In this document: positions 50,838-62,478 of the stretch, in pieces
How positions within the stretch are numbered: position 1 is the stretch's first letter
How the letters are laid out: each line of letters starts with the position of its first letter
Assembly (NCBI GenBank): GCA_003344405.1
Contig: NOWV01000278.1
Coordinates: 1 to 64,000, forward strand
Direction of reading: 5' to 3'
Length of the DNA: 64,000 nt
From: Trichoplax sp. H2
Lineage: Eukaryota > Placozoa > Uniplacotomia > Trichoplacea
The notes under the pieces: model-generated
The model's database searches: none
Seen by the model: the letters and a program-made list of their open reading frames with translations, nothing else
What the model was told of the DNA's origin: nothing
Program-made: the position numbers and the translations under genes

Positions 50838-53800
50838 TTAGATCTTACCCAAGGTAACATCTGCCACCGGCAATGCAAAGATTATTCTGTACCATCCGCG
50901 TTCACAGCAATAAAAGGCATATCCAGGAGCAGTTCCAACTCCATTTTCTAAAATAGACAACCAGAGCTTTCTCTCTCCTTCCAAATCAACTGACGGCATG
51001 AACTATATGATGCAGCACGATAGTACTGAAATTAGTCACTTGGAAATACTAAGTAAGCCATAGCCGTACGCACAGTATAAATAGTAAAATCATGACAATC
51101 TTAAGACACATTAGAATGGCATAAGAATGGTTACTACTCATGTGCAATAGCATTAGCAGTGAAGCCTTTAATATTCATAATACCTCAATCAAGTCTACCC
51201 ATACAAAGAGTCCAGCCTTAGGGATAACGTATCGAATACCTAATTCGTCAAGAGTTTGACGTACTATTTCGTAGCTTTCCTTTAATCGTCGACGCATGGT
51301 AGGGAAGTAAACGTTGTCGAGCCAATCTTTTAAAAAAATGTCAATTTATTCGCAAAATAATTAATATTTTAATAAAATAAATCGTTACATCGTTACTGAT
51401 TTAATGCAAAAGCTTACGATACCGTAATCAGTGATCATATTGGTCAGTTGTTTCTGTAAAATGAAAAGAGAGAAAAAGAGATAAATAAAGTATGTTCATT
51501 TCATTCCTAAATTTGTCCAAAGCGTTATATTTATTGCAAAAAGTGAAACTATACGGACTTGCGTTGGAGGTGATATTCCACTAAATCGAGAGCATGCTCC
51601 TACTGCTGCTCGAAGCATACTGTTTTGTGTCCAGAGTATTCCTGCACGGAGACCGGAACTGGCAAAGTCCTGCATAGAATTTTGTTTGCAAAATTAACGT
51701 ATTTGCTTCAAGTGTAACGAAAATATTGCAAATTTACGATTGCTATTCACTAGAATAGGCACAGTGGCGGCTAATCCGCTATCGTTTCAGTCGATACTTC
51801 TTATATTATCACGTTAAAATTTGGTCAAGCCTCAAACATACTTTACTGAAAGCCCAGATGAAATGGGTTCTCTCAGGATCGGGTAGTCTGCAATAAACGT
51901 TAATAAATTACTGTGGAAATGTTCGAGAAATTATACGTCAAACATACAATTTGCTAGCTTACTCATTGATCATGCTCAATACGCTAATAATATCAGCATC
52001 AGGTGCATGGTTGGATAAGTAATAGATTTCATCGAATATAATGTGCAGTTCATGCCTATTATGTCGAAAACAAGATAGGTTCCTAAGTTATCAGCTATAA
52101 TTTTTTTTCCAGTATAGTATATCTAAAGTGAATTTGACCTATGAGCAAAGTCTAGATAATCCTTAATCATTTGCTTCGAGAAATAGGAGCCTGAAGGATT
52201 TGCAGGATTAGAAAATAAGAAGCCTTTAACTCTTTTTCCCTAAAATTAAGTAAAAGCTACATAATTAATATTAATAACTATAAAATCTATTCAATTCGGT
52301 ATTTGTTAATAAGAGTAATAACAAGTAACGATGGCATACAATCTCTTTAAAGTGAACAAATAGCAACCTGCGATACTGCTTGCTGTAATGCTCTCTCTAA
52401 GGCTGGAACAGTTAATTGAAAAGGTTCGAAATTAGGTTCTTTAATCTACAATTCATGAATTGTAATCAAACTTTGAGCATTCGATTAGCAGCTTGTGATA
52501 TAGTATCTTTTAGACTTGTTAAATTGCAGGCATACAGCTCCTCCAGCTCTGGAGCGTTACCTCAGACGTAAGGTTCACTGGAACCAATCGAGCTTCCGAC
52601 ATGAATAACAAATCAGATGCAAACGTGCCATAATAGGGGGATGGGACAAGCAAATATTCTATCAAAAATAATCACACCTTTAGTAACAATATCCAAACAT
52701 ATTTCTCATCAACTACTGGTAGTTATAATCTAATTTCCATTATCAGCTTTGATACGCCGATAATATACTAATAGGGATTGTATGGAGTACTGCTGGTGAT
52801 TAATCATAGTAAGTAAGTTCAGAGGTCAAATCTTTAAATTGATTTCACTATGTTAAGGTTTATTCATGGCTATCAAACTCTGTAATAGTACCTTCTGGAT
52901 CACATATAGCATTACCCATAATGCTAATTATGGATGATGCACCACATAAGCCAATTAGCTGTAAGAAAAGATATTTATCAGTGAGTAGTAAAATGATCCG
53001 GTTTGTTAAGTAATATACCTTATACAACAAAATGCAATATATGATTATAAGATGCGTTTTAACGACAATTGCAGTACGTGTATAAAAGAAGTTCAATAGT
53101 ATCATTTATGAGCGATCATACAATGAAGATTGGTAAAATTTTGATTTATATATTGCAATATATGCGAGTAAGCAATAATAGCAGCACTTGACATTTAATA
53201 CAAACATCTATTTATCTCATTTGCAATGGTGTACCTCTTCCTTGCGTACAGGTCTTGGCGATGCTTTAAAATATTTGGTTAAGAAATCTGCCATCGCTTG
53301 GCGGAAACTATGCGGGTATAAAAAAAACTGCTGGTCAGAAGCTACGAGTATATTGGTATGATATTGTTATCAAAGTATGTATGTTTTGGTACTTATTTCA
53401 CTATTATATGGTGCTTCTTGTAATTTATTTGGTATCAATTACATGAACATATCCAAGAAAACATCTTACTAATCTCTGCCAGTCAAGTCTCCATAATATA
53501 ACATTTCTTCAGTAATTTCGATGCCCTCATTCAACTTAATCATAAGAAGGTTTCATTAATTATGTAAAACTATTCGCATACAGTCTATTTACTTCTTCAA
53601 TCAACATTGATAAGATTGCGTCGTCTAAGCATTGAGGTTAGTACTTTGTTATTTTGCTACATAAGTTCTTAATTCTACAATTCGTACGTATACCCTATTA
53701 TACGTATTGAACAATTTATCAAGTACGTCCTATAGATTAATTAGAAACACTGATGCTTACCTTGGGCAGTAAAATATCGCCAACTGTCTTGTTTTCGCTT

Positions 53801-54302
53801 ATATTCATATTGATTATTCCCTAAACAGCAAGCCATTTTGTAAAGTTAGAGGGTATGATTGAGGATAAGGCTTTTCATATTCCGCGCAAAATGATATATT
53901 TATCCGGGGAAATAGGAGTCTTGAACAGTCACGTAACATGTTTATTAATTCATGAATCATTCTACTAACAGTATGGTCGTTACAGGAGTACATACGTATC
54001 TCCTTGTAGGCTAACTGATGAGGAATTGAAGTAAGATAACTATAAATGATTATTCAGTTAGACTATTATTACGATCAGCGTATGAGAACTGTAACTGCTC
54101 TATTTCTTTGGATGCCCTTCCACAATTCATCACTGGGCAATATTGTATCACTTCACTTTACCTGTGGATTCGATTCAGGGTCGTAAGGATTTTTCAGCCA
54201 CAGCATATACGCTTCCAATATCACATCATCTTTAAATGTAACAATGTTATTGCCACGCTTGGACAGACAGTTTTGCTTCTCATTCGAATGAGTTGAGCTC
54301 AT
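50838..54302 (-). CDS. ACC-synthase-like PLP aminotransferase, copy B
   Basis: Tandem paralogue of the gene at 45080-48572 in the same orientation, about 5.7 kb away. Fourteen exons: 54162-54302, 53761-53820, 53470-53534, 53235-53307, 52892-52958, 52561-52658, 52368-52445, 52139-52239, 51963-52055, 51842-51887, 51559-51669, 51423-51453, 51184-51326, 50838-51002; 423 residues. Every junction and phase equals copy A; exons 1 and 4 are one codon longer. Key motifs: GIINMNISENK, LIGLCGASS, YLLVPSPYYG, NPANPSG (205-211), FDEIYYLSNH (D236), LPDPERTHFIWAFSK (K274), DFASSGLRAG, GWYRIIF (R408). All PLP-binding residues that I can identify are present, and NPxNPSG keeps its Gly, so it should bind cofactor. 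The protein is likely cytosolic: no signal peptide or membrane segment. As in copy A the reaction is not deducible; amino-acid beta/gamma-elimination or transamination are options. Confidence 0.93.
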
Positions 54303-54341
54303 GGTGATGGAATTGAAAGGTAAAAATGACTTGGAACACGA

Positions 54342-54594
54342 TAGATTTGAAGTCTTGTGCAGCTTAAAGTTCAGCCGTATAGTTTTAATGGTCACTGCGA
54401 TGTAAGCCTGCCAAATAATGTATAGGAAGATAGAAAATGATCAACCTGGAAAGGCGAGCTCTGGTCGGTATAGATTTGAAGTCTTGTGCAGCTTAAAGTT
54501 CAGCCGTATAGCTTTAATGGCCACTGCGATGTAAGCGTGCCAAATAATATATAGGAAGATGGAAAATGATCAAGCTGGAAAGGCGAGCTCTGGT
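54342..54594. repeat. Tandem 129-bp repeat upstream of copy B
   Basis: Units 54342-54470 and 54471-54594 begin TAGATTTGAAGTCTTGTGCAG and are nearly identical. The first unit starts 40 bp upstream of the ATG of copy B, so the repeat occupies its promoter or 5' leader. Copy A has only a diverged fragment of the start (around 48612-48632). Confidence 0.8.
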
Positions 54595-55069
54595 CGATAA
54601 ATAGTTACTTCCCTCTCTAGCAATCTTTTTGACCCTAACACTGGTAAAAGCCTATAGTATAATACAGTATTATTCAATGTTCTCTTCATTTTTTGGAAAA
54701 ACTCCACAGTTCAGTACTCTACTATAGTAGCACTGTATTATGCTCGGTTTTGACCTACCGTACACTACAGTACACTACAGCATCTATCATTGTAGTGCAC
54801 ACTGTAGTGCCCATTGCAGACTTGCACACTTTCTGCACAGTCATGGTCACGATTAGACCTGACTAACGATTAATCAATTTAATCAATTTTTCTATTTATG
54901 CAACATTTTGGAAATTATGGATTAATTCTTCGCCAATTGTCGTAAGAAATGCTTATAACTGGCTACAATACCTTAATGCTTGTGCATCAAAACAGTTTGG
55001 TTTTTTTGCAAAAAATGAAAGGATTCAATAACCATCCCTTGCAGGCAATGACCGTGATATTACTGTAAA

Positions 55070-55258
55070 ATGGAAGATGGTGTCGCTATGCACATTTTTC
55101 ACTGCCAATTTTCTGATAACCATAGCTACAGATGCACTTCTAACATGGCAGAGAGGGTCCAGATGCACATTTTTCCTTGCCAATTTTCTGATAGTCATAG
55201 TAACAGATGCACTTCTACTCTGTGCCTCAGACTACTAAAAGAAAACCGTTTTCTTTGA
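55070..55258 (+). CDS. Doubtful 62-aa Cys/His frame from an in-frame duplication
   Basis: An ATG-initiated frame containing two 25-residue units, MHIFHCQFSDNHSYRCTS and MHIFPCQFSDSHSNRCTS, starting at 55088 and 55163 (75 bp apart, so the frame is kept). The C/H spacing is regular (C-Q-F-S-D-x-H-S-x-R-C) but matches no zinc-binding family I know. It could be a small peptide gene or simply an open tandem repeat; there is no independent support for translation. Confidence 0.2.
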   Translation: MEDGVAMHIFHCQFSDNHSYRCTSNMAERVQMHIFPCQFSDSHSNRCTSTLCLRLLKENRFL

Positions 55259-55395
55259 GTAGTCCATGTCTGTACTCAGTGTGCTTATTACTTTATATTC
55301 CCGAGGCTTTATACAGTAAGAGGAATACGAGATGATAATGTCCAAATTTTAACCTAGTGCTCAATAATTCGATATAGCAAGCAATTATGTCAACC

Positions 55396-55441
55396 CTTAC
55401 TCTTTATAATTCCAGGATTATAAAGTACTAAAAAGAGTAAG
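55396..55441. repeat. Nested inverted repeats
   Basis: CTTACTCTTT (55396-55405) pairs with AAAGAGTAAG (55432-55441). Inside it CTTTATAAT (55402-55410) pairs with ATTATAAAG (55417-55425) around a TCCAGG loop. The two stems overlap, so only one can form at a time. Function unknown. Confidence 0.6.
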
Positions 55442-57083
55442 GAATTATTAAGTTTGTGTTCAACCTAACACTAAATAATAGTTCGGTCAAGCAGGCAATC
55501 ATCGCCCGTATTATCTGGGAACTCTTCTCTTTCAGAGCTTTAGAATCGGCTGATTTAGAAATCGAAAGCAGCAATTATGACAACATGATGATTTTATATG
55601 ATAGACAGCGCGGTCAGTGAGCTAATACCAACAAGCGGATGTGTAGCCATCAATTCAGACACCGACTTTATTTATTGAAACCACATCTATTTTAATTACG
55701 GTTTTGCAGACATTTACTTCTGATTCATGGTCGATCGATTGCAGATTTGCGCACTCGATATGGTTATGAACGATCGTTTCAGAGACGTTCTGTCGCTCAT
55801 CTTAGTCGTAATAGCAAGCATCAACTAGTAACTTCAAATTGAAAATGTATTGCTTCATATTCTAATTTCATCTCAAATCTATTCTATGAAATTGAGTAAC
55901 GCTCACGGCCATTGACAGACTAACTATCACTAAATGTATACGGTAGAAATTTGACCAGATCCCAATACTTAATATATTAATTACAAAAGCTTCTTTAACA
56001 TATCCATGGATTATACATAATCTGTTCTCTTATTGTGCCTAGCTTCGCTGTATCATAACCCAGATTATGAAACAGAGAATAAACTCAGAATTTATTGATA
56101 CTAGTACTTAAAAATTTTAAACTAAATAATACTAGAAAAGAAAGATGTTTTTATTTCATAGTTGAAGTAGTATTATGGAATAGCAATGCACATAGGTAAA
56201 GATACCATATCCCTGACTAATTTCAAATAGTAGATTTGAACTCGCGGAGGCCACGTTATATGCTGTAGTAATAAGTTATTATCTTCGAGCATCGAATACG
56301 TGAGCCAAATTTTTTTCTGTTACTAATTTTACTCTACCAAGGAATTTACCGGAAGGAGTATGATATCTCTTTAATTGTTAATAATATTAATTGAATAATT
56401 TATAGCTTCCTTTACTCTACGCTTTAGATTCAATTGAATTACTGTATTAAAATTATTTTAATGTCACAGTAACCCTTCAATAAGCCTTTCAATGACCTTG
56501 ACAGTGAAGTTAGTACAAAGGCAGTGTCCATGCTGCAGTCACGCGAGATTAAAGTTTATCAAATAATTAGACTAAAAGTTTACTGGTATGTTGTATAGTA
56601 ACAATGCTATAAGTTGTTGATATTCATTTTTCACATAAATGATTAACTATTTGACAAAAATTCGTATTCAATGCCTGATTTAATTGCACACCTGATCTTT
56701 TACAACTCAATGTCATTAACAAGGCAGTAATATGAAAAAAAACTGCAGTCAACTATAATCATTTCCCTGTAATTACCTACCAACCTGAGTTGACGTAACG
56801 AAGAATAAATTAATTTCGTTACGAGAAAATAGGTAGAATTTTTAGTGAGAATGATTGCTGTGCTTGGTAGGTAGTCTATGGTTCTTTCGAGTTGAATACA
56901 TGTTCATCATATCATTAACGGAAATAAATGCAACTGAAAAATATCTAAATGTGTCAATAATTAAAGTTTGCCCTTGAGCTATTACCTGAAATCTACAACA
57001 TACCATATTTACCATTTGTTATTGGACTTGGCATATTTTAACTATTGCAGACTAGACGTGGTGCCGTACACGAAGAGGCAGAC

Positions 57084-58064
57084 ATGTATCTTAATGCCAC
57101 ACTTTCTACAATTAAAAGCGATCAGAAATTACTGTTCTCACCTGAAATAATCTCATTATTGTTTCTATCAACGATAGCTATTGTTGGTAACTTATTTAAC
57201 TTAATAGTAATTTATAAATCGCCATTACTGCGTTCTCTTGATAATATTTTACTTATCGCGTTATTGATTACTGGCTTTAGTACTGGGTTAATTCTTATTC
57301 CTTTAATATTATTGGTAAAGTTAACGGGTAATCATGTATTATGCCAAATACAAGGATTTGCAATTACGCTTTTAAATTGTTGCTCGTTAACTTTAACAGT
57401 TGCTCTCAGTGTCGATCGTTGTCACGCTGTTATAAACCCTTTTAGCTATTTGCGTCAATCTAATAAGGCCAAATATACAATAATCATTCTTTCTATAATA
57501 CTGTTTAGCAGTATGATCTCAATATTTCCAATATTAGGCTTAGAAAGATTCGGTTTAGGTAAATATATTCTGGGTTCGATCTGTTGGTGTTCACTTGTTA
57601 TCGATCAAACTAATGTCATAATTCTAACATTTTTAGTCTCGGCTATGATTATCCATATCCTAATAATTATCTTCTGCTATATTATACTCTTCGCTATTGC
57701 ATATCAGAAAGGACATCAAGATCTATCAGGGTCTTTTGGTATTAAGACGCCTTTACGAACTGTTATTTTAATTGTAGGCATGAATATGATTTGTTGGATA
57801 CCCATGATAGTAGTCCTATTACATGGAATATTTCAATATAATCATGGAAGTACGAACGCTACATTACCCTACTGGCGAATTGCAGCTAATATTTCGTTCT
57901 TTTTATTGGACGCCTATATTGCAGTTAATCCGATTATTTATCTAACTACTAATTCGATTTTACGTAAAAAATGGATCTATTTAATGAATCTATTATTATG
58001 CAATGGCAGGCTGGCTTCCTCTAGAAGTTTGCAATTGCCACAACGTCGAAGCTATAAAGTATAA
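57084..58064 (+). CDS. Class A (rhodopsin-like) G-protein-coupled receptor
   Basis: Seven-transmembrane plasma-membrane receptor, 326 residues from ATG 57084, single exon. The open frame extends 13 codons further upstream without an ATG, and an acceptor-like TATTGCAG ends at 57050, so a 5' untranslated exon upstream is likely. Features: N-glycosylation site N4; TM1 with GN (35-36); Cys87 at the top of TM3 and Cys167/169 in the second loop for the disulfide; DRC (111-113) in place of DRY, followed by AVINPFSY; CWIP (237-240) in TM6; NPIIY (282-286) in TM7; short basic tail (RRSYKV). Odd points: no Asp at the TM2 sodium site (about residue 64 is Gly), no TM4 Trp, and no TM5 Pro. No Lys sits in TM7 for retinal, so it is not an opsin. 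Ligand unknown; it resembles the lineage-expanded orphan receptors of early animals. Confidence 0.9.
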   Translation: MYLNATLSTIKSDQKLLFSPEIISLLFLSTIAIVGNLFNLIVIYKSPLLRSLDNILLIALLITGFSTGLILIPLILLVKLTGNHVLCQIQGFAITLLNCCSLTLTVALSVDRCHAVINPFSYLRQSNKAKYTIIILSIILFSSMISIFPILGLERFGLGKYILGSICWCSLVIDQTNVIILTFLVSAMIIHILIIIFCYIILFAIAYQKGHQDLSGSFGIKTPLRTVILIVGMNMICWIPMIVVLLHGIFQYNHGSTNATLPYWRIAANISFFLLDAYIAVNPIIYLTTNSILRKKWIYLMNLLLCNGRLASSRSLQLPQRRSYKV

Positions 58065-61000
58065 TTTATCCATTCATAAAAGTTTCATATACTGGGCTAT
58101 GAAATATTTTCTATTAATCCGGCTATTTACAAGACCTTAGTACTGATTAACCACGTTTCGTTAAGAGTGTTAATTAATATGTTGAACTGATATCAATGAA
58201 AATTCTTGGGTAGATGATTCGCAATTGTCAACCGTTAATAAATAAAAGATAGCAATATATTGGCAACCATTTTTGACGGGATTGGAAATAAAATGGCTTT
58301 CTTTTCGCGCGTAGAGTACACACAAAGCTAGCTATATTAATTAAGAAAATCTAGCGTTTACATTAAATAACGCATATATGAATATTAATGTTGGAATGCG
58401 TTATAGGATAATATACTGATACTGATTTGGACGCGCAGAATTATTGTATCGCAGATCTCGATGTAATCTTTATTCAAAGATGGATTTAAATCCACTCCTG
58501 CCGTATTTATGTGCACGTTATGCCAAAAACATGTTATGCACGAAGCTGTCAATCATGAACGATTAACATTATAAATATGTTAATGTATGAAGATACATAT
58601 AGATATCAATATTAGCTTATAATAACGACGTTCTGGAGTCATACACTTAGATAATTAAATTAAAAGAAACGTTTTGCATGGATATTATAAAAATTAACGT
58701 TAATAATAATTCCTACTGTAGAGGAGCTATTATATTGACTACGAATTCGTTCTAACAATATATAATTAAACCGGCCATCATACACGTATATGGTAAACAG
58801 TTACTTTAATTTGATGACTAGCCGAAAAGATATTTTATAAATCCATATTGTAATATAATTTTTATGGAAATCCGGAAAGGTTAACGTATGTTAAATATAT
58901 TCAATAAATAGCGAAGAAAGATAAAATTCATGCTAAGGAAAAGATGATTTAAATTTATGCTAAAGGCTTTTCTTTTTATTTAATCGTGCTGAATATAATA
59001 CGCTAACTCGTTAAAAGCATTCTTTTATAAAATTTACTAAAGTTCGATAAGTAAACTATTTAGTGTTTACATACTTCATTATCATATCGTTGAGTCATTA
59101 AAGATTTAAATTAGGGTCATTATTAGTTAGTTAATGGAGAAGGTTGGCTACAGGCCTTTCTGAAGAACTTCACCTAATAAAGTGAAATATAATTTCCCTT
59201 TAGTGCATATGAAACCCTTTTTATAAGTATCAAGTACTATATGCTGCGTTGCAGCTTACACTATAAATATCTGCAGCTTTAATATGGCTGGCATTAGCTA
59301 GCGCGGTAAAGATATAATTTTCTTCAAATCTATAAATCTCGTTCTTATCCGCGTATTTGATCGATAAAACCTAATTAAGAAGCCTTAAGGAGCACCTACC
59401 TTTAATCTTACAGATTTTATAACGGTTTGTACGCTTTAAATTAGGTGCTCTTGAGAAATAACCTTAGTTATTACGAAATATCAAGTTCATTTTCAATTGT
59501 GTTTTATCATACTGCAGTATCGGAAGGAGTCTTTCCACATTGAAGCATAATTATTTATTAAATTAGAAAATTTAATACAGTTTCTCTGTAAGCAAAAAGA
59601 CGAGATATTTATGCTAGTGTTTCTGAATGGGAACTACCTAGTAATCGAAAGAAGGCAAGGTCACTAAATTTTATTACCTTTATGGTTAGATAGCAACCGT
59701 GGTGACGATACAAGTTTATAATACAGCTTATAATTTCTAACTGAAAATGATTGAAATCCTGAGGATGTATGAATTTAAAAAAGCAGATCTTAAAGAAAAT
59801 CAATAAATTTCGAAATTCGGCTTTATTATGACATAAAATCTTGATAAATTATCAGCTATTTGTATTATTAGATAGGATAATTGCTGCAACTCAAGGTATA
59901 AATTTATAGCACATACAGTAAGAGCAATAAACCCAAGATAAGAAAATATAAGCTATTAAATTATTAGCATTGCTTGTATTGTATGCTTAAGTACAGACTA
60001 GCAAGCTGACTCATCCTAAAGTTAAACTTTTAAACAAACATGACGAAGAAAACAGAATTTTTGGCGGTGGAAGTTACGTACTTTGGATTCAGGTCTGGGA
60101 AGGCATCACGTGAAATATTGCTTACAAGTCTAGTGTTAATAGATTGCGTAATCACCTGCGAAAATGTAAACTTTCTATTCATATTAATTTAGAAATAACA
60201 GAAATGAATAGCATAGCCGTATACAAATAAAGAAAAATTCATGATGGTGAAATGCTTTTGGTGAATAAGTCGTAAGTATGCAGATCATATTTTTATGGAA
60301 CTCTAATATCTGTCATAATAAAAGCATTAGTATAATGACGATTTATGTAAATGTATAGTGCTTCCCACATATTACGAAGTATGAGATACTGTAATTTCAA
60401 AATTATATCCTAAGATTGTATTTTAGTTTCATCTTTGTGCCTCAAATTGTGAAAAACTAACTTACAATTTCAGTCGTGTTATCATCATGCAGATGTATAC
60501 AGCTGTAAAATATTACAACTGATGATGAAATACGTACATCTTTTAGCGATAACTTAAAAGTTACACCAGTTGCAAGCACTTTCAAGTAAATTCAAAAAGT
60601 GTACTATAACCGGTTACTGTTTCTATTGACGATCATAAAAATTCCTTACAATATTTATTTAAATTTGCAACTAAATATATTGTGTCAGTTAACATGCTGT
60701 AACTTTCATGTTCTCAACTGATTTGCACTTTGGACATTGGCTTTCAAGTCTGGATGTATGGTGTTGGTGGTAATACATCAAGTAATTAAAATTTTATTAC
60801 TAGATATTATGCTAATCACACGAATACGTGATAGTTACCCATTATTGAGAGTATACGACCTTTGCATTACCCGAATTTCGCAAACATCCGCTAGTAAGAG
60901 TGAGTAGTTTTAACGGTTAAGGTAACCTAGAGGGCTAATTATATCAATCTAAAGAATAGAGTTGCTACTTTATAATTATTCGCATGTATATCATAAAAAT

Positions 61001-62478
61001 ATGATATCTCTATGTTAAAGGTGCAGTAACCGCTCAAAATTAGACTATGTGTTAGTTCATAAAACTTGACTGTAATTGTATTGATAGGAACTTGCCAGAG
61101 AGATCTGGTGATATATCGTAATAAAGTATTTTTAACTTCAGGATTGCTTAACTTTTTGTAGCCGATACGGTGGTCTGTAGCAACATACTAAATTATCTAC
61201 TTTGAACGAAAGACTTAATGATAGAGACAGAGCTTACCATTATAATAAGATGAAAGCATTGCTGATTAACCGGATTGTTTTATCATCTTGTTAGAATTAC
61301 GACACATTTAATATCTAGATTGGTATTTAACATGAAAAGTCTGAATTTTTATTATCCACAATTACAGAATTGGGCAAATTAAAATTAAATGATAAGATTA
61401 GTATTATCAAATTGTACAAGTAGAATTCCAATGAATTACGGTGGAAACAGAAAGCCCTCGAAATGGATATAGTTACATTATTTTATTATCATATTCTTTG
61501 ATGTTTGATGTACTTTTATGCCCATATTGAAGTTATAACGGCTGGAGCTGCGAAAACAATTATATTATAGTGGGAAATAATAATACAAAAATATTGGTAC
61601 AGTTAATGAATTAGCTCAGCTAAATCAATAAATAGTGATAATTACTATATGTATCGTAAGTAATGATCTTTAGGATAATTACAATTTTAGAGGCAGCAAA
61701 ATTGAAGTTTATTATATTATTACGTAAATTGAACCATTTTATGGAAATCATTTGGAGTGCTTATTGTAGAATGTGATCGTTATCTCTCAAATAAGAAGTA
61801 TTAGGATGATGGTACAATCGCGTCTACTGACTTCCAAATTAATCTAGCCTGAAAATTATTTTATCAGGTACAAGTAAATAGGCAACTTTATATCGCTATA
61901 AATCAGACTATTCGATAATTAGAATTACACTAATGTGATATGATTCGATCGCTTTAGGCTTATGATTGCAAGTATATTTATATATATTTTAGATTTTAAT
62001 TTTAGTAATTGTGAGAGCTTGAACCGTTTAATTAAACAGGTACGCTTTAACACATTAAATAAAATCGAGGAGAGTTAAAGATTACGCAACCTTGCAGAAG
62101 ATACACGGTAACGTCTTACTTCGCACAAAATGTAAAGAAACAGACGAAACATCATTCGTTCTGATTGATTTTGTCTATTTCAAACTGAAAGTATGCTTGT
62201 GAGATAAAGGGAATGCCATTGGTATTATCGCATTAGATACGAAAACGAATGGCTCGATTTTTCCAAGTAATGTCGATAATCCTCCATGGTATCTGATTCC
62301 TTATTCTCGATAATATGCTTGTTTTATAAGTATACTTGTGGATCTTGCGCAGTTTTTAGCATGTAATGACGTACTAATTCATTTTAGGTACAAGCATGAG
62401 AAAGATATAAGGTTTAATGGCGATAATAACACCAAGTACACTATAAATTATGGAATTTAGATCAATTTTTTGAATCCA
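58065..62478. other. Intergenic, one possible exon near 60.05 kb
   Basis: AT-rich with no firm gene. A GC-richer island at 60040-60150 is open on both strands: plus from ATG 60040 (MTKKTEFLAVEVTYFGF, 50 codons) and minus reading FPDLNPKYVTSTAKNS to a stop. The minus reading could be a last exon. An inverted pair GAGCACCTA / TAGGTGCTC lies at about 59390-59452. Confidence 0.4.

Larger units (their letters stand above)
54595..57044. other. Intergenic between copy B and the GPCR
   Basis: It contains a TACACTACAGT cluster at 54690-54830, a Cys/His-rich 62-codon frame made of a 75-bp duplication (55070-55258), nested hairpins at 55396-55441, and a segment 56270-56450 homologous to 49287-49478 (right limit of the ACCS duplication). 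No other exon was recognised. Confidence 0.55.
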
